Source of the DNA: an uncultured Prochlorococcus sp.
GTDB taxonomy: Bacteria > Cyanobacteriota > Cyanobacteriia > PCC-6307 > Cyanobiaceae
Length of the DNA stretch: 38,086 nt
NCBI GenBank assembly: GCA_902626435.1
Contig: CACOFO010000009.1
Location: 1-38,086 of the forward strand
Reading direction: 5' to 3'
Position numbers and translations under genes: made by a program
The notes under the pieces: model-generated
The model's input: only the letters and a program-made list of their open reading frames with translations
Database searches by the model: none
What the model was told of the DNA's origin: nothing
Shown here: piece by piece, positions 32,439 through 38,086 of the stretch
Layout of the letters: every line of letters begins with the position of its first letter
Numbering within the stretch: position 1 is the first letter of the stretch

Positions 32439-33188
32439 TTAAATACTCATACCCCCGTCAATACTAATTGTTTGTCCAGTAATGTAATTCCCTGCATTAC
32501 TCGAAACTAAGAATGAGACTAAGTTTGCAATTTGAGTGCAACTTCCTAATTTCCCTAGAGGAATAACTTTCAGAATCTCTTCAGTATTAAGTTTTTCAGT
32601 CATCTCCGTTTCTATGAAACCTGGAGCTATTGCATTAACGTTTATACCTCTTGAAGCAAATTCTTTAGCGCAAGTTTTGGTGAATCCAATTATTCCAGCT
32701 TTGGCTGCAGAATAATTTGCTTGACCAGGATTCCCAATTATTCCAACAACAGAAGAAATATTTACGATACTACCACTTCTTTTTTTCATCATAAATTTTG
32801 AAGCATATTTTGTACAAAGAAAAACTCCTTTCAAGTTTGTATTTAATACGTCATCCCACTGTTCCGATTTCATTCTCATTAATAGTCCATCTCTGGTAAT
32901 ACCAGCATTGTTAATGAGGATATCAACGGAACCATTAATTTTTATGATTTCTTCAAAAGCTGAACTGACAGAATCCTCTTTTGAAACATCAAATTTTAAT
33001 TTATGAGCTTTACCTCCCGATTTTTTTATTGAATTTACGACTTCTTCAGCCTTTTCATCAGAAGAAGAGTAATTAATAAAAACTTCTGCTCCTAAGCGGC
33101 TTAGTTCTAAAGCAATTTCTTTACCAATTCCTCTGCTAGCTCCAGTGATTAAAGCAACTTTGCCTGATAATGAATCTGTATTGGACAT
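32439..33188 (-). CDS. fabG: 3-oxoacyl-[acyl-carrier-protein] reductase FabG
   Basis: 249-residue short-chain dehydrogenase that reduces 3-oxoacyl-ACP with NADPH in fatty acid elongation. The cofactor motif is TGASRGIG (15-22), the structural motif NNAG (93-96), and the catalytic residues S146, Y159 and K163 (NISSVVG and YSAAK). The close match in VNISSVVGIIGNPGQANYSAAKAG makes FabG the best choice among SDRs. The start is ATG (33186-33188), divergent from ispD across 92 bp. Its last base abuts the stop of the small membrane protein on the other strand. Confidence 0.95.
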   Translation of the reverse strand: MSNTDSLSGKVALITGASRGIGKEIALELSRLGAEVFINYSSSDEKAEEVVNSIKKSGGKAHKLKFDVSKEDSVSSAFEEIIKINGSVDILINNAGITRDGLLMRMKSEQWDDVLNTNLKGVFLCTKYASKFMMKKRSGSIVNISSVVGIIGNPGQANYSAAKAGIIGFTKTCAKEFASRGINVNAIAPGFIETEMTEKLNTEEILKVIPLGKLGSCTQIANLVSFLVSSNAGNYITGQTISIDGGMSI

Positions 33189-33246
33189 TATGAAATTTTA
33201 TAATTTTCAATCGTAGTACTATTTGTGTAAAGATATTGCTTTTATT

Positions 33247-33252
33247 TATAAT
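33247..33252 (+). promoter_or_regulatory. candidate -10 box for ispD
   Basis: TATAAT on the plus strand, 28 bases before the ispD GTG, in the 92-bp gap shared with fabG. The predicted leader is about 20 nt. Evidence is consensus and spacing only. Confidence 0.35.
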
Positions 33253-33280
33253 TGTCTAGAAAATATTAAGACCTTCTATT

Positions 33281-33952
33281 GTGCACTTTTTAATACCAGC
33301 TGCAGGGAGCGGTAGCAGAATGAAAGCTGGAAAAAATAAATTACTTATTGATCTAGAAGGAGAGTCTTTGATTTATTGGACACTTAAATCTGTATTTTCT
33401 GCAAGCTCAACAAATTGGGTTGGAATAATTGGGCAACCGAAAGATAAAAATTTATTATTAAATTCAGCAAAGGATTTTGCCCATAAGGTTCATTGGATTA
33501 ATGGTGGAGACACCAGACAACAGTCAGTTTTTAATGGTTTAAAAGCGCTGCCAGAAGATGCTGAAAAAGTTTTGATACATGATGGTGCTAGATGTCTAAT
33601 AAATCCTGAATTGATAGACCTTTGTGCCAAGAAATTAGATGAAAATGAAGCTGTAATTTTGGCTACTAAGGTAACTGACACAATAAAGATTGTTGATAAT
33701 GAAGGTTTTATTAAAGAAACACCAGATAGAAATTATTTATGGGCAGCGCAAACTCCTCAGGGCTTTTTAGTAGATAAGTTAAAAAAAGCTCATAAGATGG
33801 CAATTGATAAAAACTGGAATGTCACAGATGATGCCTCACTATTTGAAATGCTTAATTGGAAAGTGAAGATTATTGAAGGAACTTATTCAAATATAAAAAT
33901 TACATCCCCTATAGATTTGAAAATAGCAAAACTTTTTGTGAAGAACCCCTAG
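33281..33952 (+). CDS. ispD: 2-C-methyl-D-erythritol 4-phosphate cytidylyltransferase
   Basis: 223-residue enzyme of the MEP pathway that joins MEP to CTP, forming CDP-ME for isoprenoids (carotenoids, phytol, quinone tails). The nucleotide-binding N-terminus is PAAGSGSRM (6-14) with K20 following. Further blocks are [20 protein letters not shown] and VTDDASLFE. The start is GTG at 33281, directly at the conserved [10 protein letters not shown]. It abuts the LD-carboxypeptidase gene tail to tail with no spacer. Confidence 0.95.
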   Translation: MHFLIPAAGSGSRMKAGKNKLLIDLEGESLIYWTLKSVFSASSTNWVGIIGQPKDKNLLLNSAKDFAHKVHWINGGDTRQQSVFNGLKALPEDAEKVLIHDGARCLINPELIDLCAKKLDENEAVILATKVTDTIKIVDNEGFIKETPDRNYLWAAQTPQGFLVDKLKKAHKMAIDKNWNVTDDASLFEMLNWKVKIIEGTYSNIKITSPIDLKIAKLFVKNP

Positions 33953-34822
33953 TTAAAAAGGTTTATCGATACTAAGAATGCCATCATCACCATTTAAGGT
34001 GGCTTCGTATCCTAAAGGAATGCAAGCATTTCCCGATATGTGGCCTATTGGGAGTTCAAAAAGAATAGGAAAATCAAACTCTTTGAGTCTTTCAATAATG
34101 CAGTTTTTTAGTAAATCTTTCCATTCAAAGTCGCAGGAATCATTAGAAAAACTTCCGAATCCAATACCAGCAATTTCAGAAATTGTTTTAGTCATTCTGA
34201 GGTAAGTCAACATGCGATCTATTTTATAAATATCTTCATTAATATCTTCAAAAATTATTATTTTCCCTTTGCAATCTGGAAAGTGATTAGTACCAATTAA
34301 AAAAGTAGCAATAGTTAAGTTAGAAACGATAATTTCTCCTTTAGCTTTTCCAGCTCTTAAAGGAATTCCTCTTATGTCCTCAACATATCCCTCAAAAAGT
34401 AAATTTCTTAATCTCTCAAGACTCCACTCTGGCTCTTTGAAAAGGCCAGTAACCATTGGGCCATGAATAGAACCCATAAATCCTTGAGAATATTTAGATA
34501 GTAATAAAGAACATGTATCTGAGAATCCAAGCATTAAACCATGCTGCCAAGAAGGTTCTTTTTCTAAAAGTCTTGCTGAACCCCAGCCTCCTTTTGCAAA
34601 AATGATTAGCTTACTATTTTGTGCTTTTTCCAGTTCTTGAAATCTAGTTAGATCATCACCTGCAAAATAACCAAATTTTTTTGATAGAGAATTATTTTCA
34701 TTAATTTCCAAGCCCCAGTTTTTTAAGATTTCTATGCCTTTTTGAAAATTTTCGTCTTCATCAATAAAGGAGCCTGAAGCTAAAATGTCTATTTGATCTC
34801 CTTTTTTTAATCTAAAAACCAT
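33953..34822 (-). CDS. LD-carboxypeptidase family protein (peptidase S66, LdcA/MccF)
   Basis: 289-residue serine peptidase of family S66. LdcA members remove the terminal D-alanine from murein tetrapeptides during recycling; MccF members cleave microcin C. The N-terminus (LKKGDQIDILASG), KGGWGSARLL (77-86), the nucleophile S101 in GFSD, E192 in IIFEDI and H261 in PIGHISGN give the Ser-Glu-His triad. No signal peptide, so it is cytoplasmic, consistent with recycling. ATG at 34820-34822; it follows ubiA by 9 bp on the same strand. Confidence 0.9.
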   Translation of the reverse strand: MVFRLKKGDQIDILASGSFIDEDENFQKGIEILKNWGLEINENNSLSKKFGYFAGDDLTRFQELEKAQNSKLIIFAKGGWGSARLLEKEPSWQHGLMLGFSDTCSLLLSKYSQGFMGSIHGPMVTGLFKEPEWSLERLRNLLFEGYVEDIRGIPLRAGKAKGEIIVSNLTIATFLIGTNHFPDCKGKIIIFEDINEDIYKIDRMLTYLRMTKTISEIAGIGFGSFSNDSCDFEWKDLLKNCIIERLKEFDFPILFELPIGHISGNACIPLGYEATLNGDDGILSIDKPF

Positions 34823-34831
34823 ATTTAGAAT

Positions 34832-35740
34832 TTATGAGGCAATAATAATTGCTAATAAAAGGAATCCTCCATAAATTGATTGATTTTTGAAGTGATTCCC
34901 TATATTTTTTATTGATTGCTTTTCCTCAGGAAATACTTTTAGTATATCTCTCTGCATTAAGATTGACGTTGTAAGCCAAATTGGCCAAAAAATAAAATCC
35001 ATTTGATTAATAAATCCACATAATGCGAGAAAACTAGAAGTTAAAAAATAACAAATTTGAATAGTTATTTTTGTATTTTTCTGAAGATTAACAGCGGAAC
35101 TATTTATTCCAATTTTGATATCAAATTTTTTATCTGCTAAAGCATAAATCGTGTCAAAGCCAAAAGTCCAAAAAATAGTAGCTAGCCAGCAAAACAATAA
35201 AACAATACTATTCAAATTGCCTTCATTTGCAGCCCAGGGAATTAATACAGCAAAACCCCAGCATATGGATAAGATTAATTGAGGATATTTAAACCATCTT
35301 TTGGCAGAAGGATAAATTAAAATAATAGGTAAAGCTAAAAAAGCAAGTGAAATAGAAAGGAGTCTTCCAGGTTGAGGTAGTGACAAAGTTAAAAAGAAGC
35401 TACATAAAATTAAAAAGAAAAGAATTGAATAAGCCGTTTTAAGACCGATTTTATTTGCAGCTAGAGGTCTATTTTTTGTCCTGAAAACTCTTTGATCAAT
35501 TTTTTTGTCCCAAATATCATTAGCCACGCAGCCTAATCCACTTACTAGTATTCCTCCCAGAATTATTCTTAGCAACATTAAAAATGTTGGATTAGCATCT
35601 GGAGTTAAATATAAACTCCATCCAGCAGGAATAAGTAAGATCATTCTTCCAGTTGGCTTATTCCACCTTAATAATTCAAAAAAAGTACTTAATTTAAATT
35701 GTCGATTTTTATTTTGCATATTACCTATTGTATATTTCAT
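34832..35740 (-). CDS. ubiA: 4-hydroxybenzoate polyprenyltransferase-like (UbiA), probably for plastoquinone
   Basis: 302-residue membrane prenyltransferase. The first Asp motif is NDIWDKKID (74-82), followed by RTKNRPLA; the second is DTIYALADKKFD (about 195). About eight to nine hydrophobic spans are present. Cyanobacteria lack ubiquinone, and their UbiA homologue prenylates 4-hydroxybenzoate on the way to plastoquinone; that role is inferred from the family. Distinct from ChlG and CtaB, the other two members of the superfamily in the window. ATG at 35738-35740, divergent from ppx by 104 bp. Confidence 0.9.
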   Translation of the reverse strand: MKYTIGNMQNKNRQFKLSTFFELLRWNKPTGRMILLIPAGWSLYLTPDANPTFLMLLRIILGGILVSGLGCVANDIWDKKIDQRVFRTKNRPLAANKIGLKTAYSILFFLILCSFFLTLSLPQPGRLLSISLAFLALPIILIYPSAKRWFKYPQLILSICWGFAVLIPWAANEGNLNSIVLLFCWLATIFWTFGFDTIYALADKKFDIKIGINSSAVNLQKNTKITIQICYFLTSSFLALCGFINQMDFIFWPIWLTTSILMQRDILKVFPEEKQSIKNIGNHFKNQSIYGGFLLLAIIIAS

Positions 35741-35844
35741 AACTTTAAATAATCTTACTAGGATTAAATGATTTCTATTATTTAATAATCAATCTTGGGT
35801 ATATTTATTAATGGATTAAAGATATCTGCATCTTATAAAAAGAA

Positions 35845-37440
35845 ATGATACAGAAACAAGATTTAAGATATTTTCAAGAAAAGCAAATTTTAGTAGCTTC
35901 CATAGATATTGGAACTAACTCTACACATCTATTGGTAGCAGAAATTAATCTAGAATTAAAATCATTTTCAATAAAATTCACTGATAAATCTACCACTCGT
36001 CTTGGAGAAAAAAATGAGGAGGGAAATCTTACTGAAGAATCAATCCAAAGAGCATTAGTTACTCTTAAGCGATTTAAGGAATATTGTAAAAGTAATGGAG
36101 TAAAACAAATAGTAACAGCAGCAACAAGTGCAGTTAGGGAAGCTCCAAACGGTCAAGATTTTATTAGAAGAGTTCTTGATGAAACAGGTATTCAAATAGA
36201 AATGATAAGTGGTTCTGAGGAAGCTAGATTAATTTATCTTGGTGTTCTTTCTGGGATGTCTTTTGAAGACCAGTCTTTTGTAATCATAGATATTGGAGGA
36301 GGATCTACAGAATTAATACTTGCAGATAAAAAAGATGCTATTGCTCTTACCAGTTCGAGAATTGGTGCGGTAAGACTTAAAAATGATTTTTTAAATAAAG
36401 GGTCTATAACTTCAGAAAGAGCAAGTTTTTTAACAACTTTTATTAAAGGATCTTTAGAACCATCTGTTCGGAAAATAAAGAGTAGATCTAAGTTAGATAA
36501 GCCTTTATATATGATTGCAACCAGTGGCACTGCAACCTCATTAGGAAATTTGATTTCAGATGATTTGGGAGAATCTAAACAAAAGTTGCATGGATATAAA
36601 TTTAAAAGGGAAAATTTACAAAATATATTGGGAAAACTAATTAAATTGCCAGTTTCGGAAATCAAGAAAATACCGTCATTAAGTGAGAGAAGAGCAGAAA
36701 TAATTATTCCAGGAGCATTGATATTAAACACCGCAATGGAGATGTTGAACTTTGATGAATTAATAATAAGTGAGAGGGCGCTTCGAGAAGGTTTGGTTGT
36801 GGATTGGATGCTTCGTAAAGGGATAATTAAAAATGAGTTAAATATTCAAGGCAATATTAGAAAAACAACTATAGTTCATCAGGCCAGAAAGTTTGGAGTA
36901 GATAATACAAGAGCTGAGAAAGTTATTGATATTGCCTTTCAAATCTATGATCAGACTAAAAATATCTTTCATAGCGATAATGACCCTAAAGCTAAAGAAC
37001 TTCTTTGGGCAGCTTCTAATCTTTATAATTGTGGGAAATATGTGAATGTTGGTTCATATCACAAACACTCTTGGTACTTAATAAAAAATTGTGAGTTGTT
37101 GGGATATTCTGAAGCAGAAACAAATATTATTGCGTCGATCGCTAGATACCATAGAAAGACTTTCCCGAAGAAAAGACATGAGTCTTGGCAAAATTTGATA
37201 TCCAAAGAGGATAAAAAACTAGTTCTTGAAATGTCATTAATTTTGAGACTAGCAGCATCTCTTGATCAAAGACCTGAGAAGGTAATATCCCAAGTTCAAA
37301 TAAAATTGCAGGAAAATATTCTTACATTTGAACTTAGGCCTTCAAAGAGAAACCATGATCTTCTTCTTGAAAAATGGAACTTAGGATTATGTCGTAATGC
37401 AATAAAAGAATTAAAGAATTTGGATTTAAAAGTTATTTAG
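35845..37440 (+). CDS. ppx: exopolyphosphatase (Ppx/GppA family)
   Basis: 531 residues. The actin-like ATPase-fold domain (about 1-310) has the phosphate loop SIDIGTNSTHLLVAE, the second loop IDIGGGSTELIL, and TAATSAVREAPNG. The C-terminal HD-like domain (about 320-531) contains QARKFGVDNTRAEKV and ASIARYHRK. It should release terminal phosphate from polyphosphate and may also act on pppGpp. ATG at 35845 with a short purine run before it. It overlaps the RodZ-like gene by 8 bp at the 3' end. Confidence 0.93.
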   Translation: MIQKQDLRYFQEKQILVASIDIGTNSTHLLVAEINLELKSFSIKFTDKSTTRLGEKNEEGNLTEESIQRALVTLKRFKEYCKSNGVKQIVTAATSAVREAPNGQDFIRRVLDETGIQIEMISGSEEARLIYLGVLSGMSFEDQSFVIIDIGGGSTELILADKKDAIALTSSRIGAVRLKNDFLNKGSITSERASFLTTFIKGSLEPSVRKIKSRSKLDKPLYMIATSGTATSLGNLISDDLGESKQKLHGYKFKRENLQNILGKLIKLPVSEIKKIPSLSERRAEIIIPGALILNTAMEMLNFDELIISERALREGLVVDWMLRKGIIKNELNIQGNIRKTTIVHQARKFGVDNTRAEKVIDIAFQIYDQTKNIFHSDNDPKAKELLWAASNLYNCGKYVNVGSYHKHSWYLIKNCELLGYSEAETNIIASIARYHRKTFPKKRHESWQNLISKEDKKLVLEMSLILRLAASLDQRPEKVISQVQIKLQENILTFELRPSKRNHDLLLEKWNLGLCRNAIKELKNLDLKVI

Positions 37441-37927
37441 TTTTTTTAAAAAGTTCTTCTTTGGGAGTTTGATTCTGAAAAGAGTCCGAAAATAAATTGA
37501 AAATTAAGGAGGAGGCGATTAGTCCGAGAAAACCTGAAATTAAAAAAATTATTGTGAATCCTACATTAGTCAGATTCTTAGATTGCCTAGATGTATGATT
37601 TGTTTTTGAAACTTCTTCAACTATTTCCTCAATGTTTGCTTCTTTTCTTTCGGTCTTAAATTCATCCATTATAAATTCCGTATCAAGTTTCAGCTTCTGT
37701 GAAATCCGCCTAACCATTGCTTTGATAAATACTTTTTCTGGTAAATCTTCTTCATTACCTTCTTCAATAGCTTCAAGTTGATGAGCTCCAATTTTTAAAT
37801 CAGAAGCCAATTCTTCAATAGATTGATTTCTACTTAATCTGGCTTCTTTAATAAAATTTCCAATTCTCCTTAAGGAGGAATTCTCTCCTTTATTTTTGTC
37901 TTCGGCAATAGATTTTATTTCTTCCAA
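37433..37927 (-). CDS. RodZ-like helix-turn-helix membrane protein
   Basis: 164 residues. An HTH domain (about 21-75: IGNFIKEARLSRNQSIEELA, then LKIGAHQLEAIEEG and LPEKVFIKAMVRRI) is the HTH_25 type of RodZ, the cell-shape protein that binds MreB. A linker rich in Glu follows, then one membrane segment (about 121-144) and a short tail. It is shorter than E. coli RodZ and has no large periplasmic domain. ATG at 37925-37927. The cobM 3' end lies 55 bp upstream on the same strand. Confidence 0.8.
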   Translation of the reverse strand: MEEIKSIAEDKNKGENSSLRRIGNFIKEARLSRNQSIEELASDLKIGAHQLEAIEEGNEEDLPEKVFIKAMVRRISQKLKLDTEFIMDEFKTERKEANIEEIVEEVSKTNHTSRQSKNLTNVGFTIIFLISGFLGLIASSLIFNLFSDSFQNQTPKEELFKKTK

Positions 37928-37982
37928 AATAAATAAATTTTTACTAATTATAGTGATTAATATTTTTCTATCAACTTTAAGA

Positions 37983-38086
37983 TTATTTATTTCTAAAAAG
38001 ATGTCTGTAAGATGGATTATAAAGATTAGATCTGTTCTGAGAATTTTTAATTGCAGGGCTAATTATATAAATAGTTGTTCTAATTA
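37983..38086 (-). CDS. cobM: C-terminal end of precorrin-4 C11-methyltransferase CobM (partial)
   Basis: On the minus strand, the frame from the window edge to TAA (37983-37985) encodes 33 complete residues. They end with the motif SNLYNPSYRHLFR, preceded by TTIYIISPA. This matches the end of CobM/CbiF, where the last strand and the SxLYxPxxxHxFR tail are characteristic. The enzyme methylates C11 of the corrin ring using SAM in cobamide synthesis. The gene start lies outside the window. The same DNA also gives an open plus-strand frame from 38001, which is codon-aligned shadow. Confidence 0.75.
   Translation of the reverse strand, partial: IRTTIYIISPAIKNSQNRSNLYNPSYRHLFRNK

Noticed and set aside
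36234-36731. 165-codon minus-strand frame inside ppx
   Set aside because: It lies wholly within the conserved Ppx catalytic domain and resembles no family.
38001-38086. Plus-strand frame starting with ATG and running off the window
   Set aside because: It is codon-aligned with the minus-strand cobM tail, whose LYNPSYRHLFR ending is family-specific.

Overview
The window reads as a piece of a streamlined marine picocyanobacterial chromosome, most likely a high-light-adapted Prochlorococcus. The signs are very AT-rich DNA, extremely short intergenic gaps, chlorophyll synthase (chlG), the NDH-1 subunit NdhB, a cyanobacterial AbrB regulator, a caa3/aa3-type oxidase set (ctaCDE with ctaA and ctaB), the cyanobacterial/archaeal CobT-like family (UPF0284), and several cyanobacterial DUF proteins (DUF2862, DUF2232, TIGR03643). 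This is recognition from protein sequence, not a database result. I see no rRNA, tRNA, CRISPR array, insertion sequence, phage gene or attachment site.

Layout. 1-2.0 kb: tail of an unknown gene, an orphan peptide-type ABC permease, trmH and a small conserved protein. 2.1-4.4 kb: a tight four-gene operon (DCC-family thiol oxidoreductase, TIGR03643 protein, a 43-residue DUF2256 zinc protein, FeS-BCP-type photolyase), followed by two tiny ORFs. 4.9-9.2 kb: rsmB, a class A penicillin-binding protein, chlG and a DUF2862 protein. 9.2-12.8 kb: hisF, menG/ubiE, a DUF721 protein with a zinc ribbon, a biotin ligase-like protein and a LolD/MacB-like ATPase. 12.8-20.5 kb: ndhB and topA diverge; after topA come a repeat-bearing lipoprotein, a DUF2232 membrane protein, the CobT-like protein and a PotD-like lipoprotein. 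20.5-22.7 kb: an FeS aldo/keto reductase, ribE and cyAbrB. 22.8-30.4 kb: ctaE-ctaD-ctaC facing ctaA-ctaB plus an ABC-2 exporter pair and an unknown protein. 30.4-38.1 kb: groL (GroEL2-like), a small membrane protein, fabG, ispD, an S66 LD-carboxypeptidase, ubiA, ppx, a RodZ-like protein and the C-terminus of cobM.

How the genes work together. Respiration is covered by the oxidase subunits and both heme A biosynthesis enzymes in a divergent arrangement. Pigment and quinone synthesis is represented by chlG, menG, ubiA and ispD. Envelope functions are the PBP, the LD-carboxypeptidase, the RodZ-like protein and ABC transporters. Cobamide metabolism is represented by the CobT-like protein and cobM.

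The most interesting part is the photolyase operon. Its photolyase belongs by sequence to the iron-sulfur bacterial cryptochrome/photolyase family but lacks three of the four cluster-ligating cysteines, and it travels with three small proteins of unknown biochemical role. Other points are a biotin ligase whose biotinyl-AMP loop has lost its arginines, a zinc ribbon on a DUF721 (DciA-like) protein, a 24-bp minisatellite coding the GroEL tail, and ten convergent gene pairs that all meet within 10 bp or overlap.
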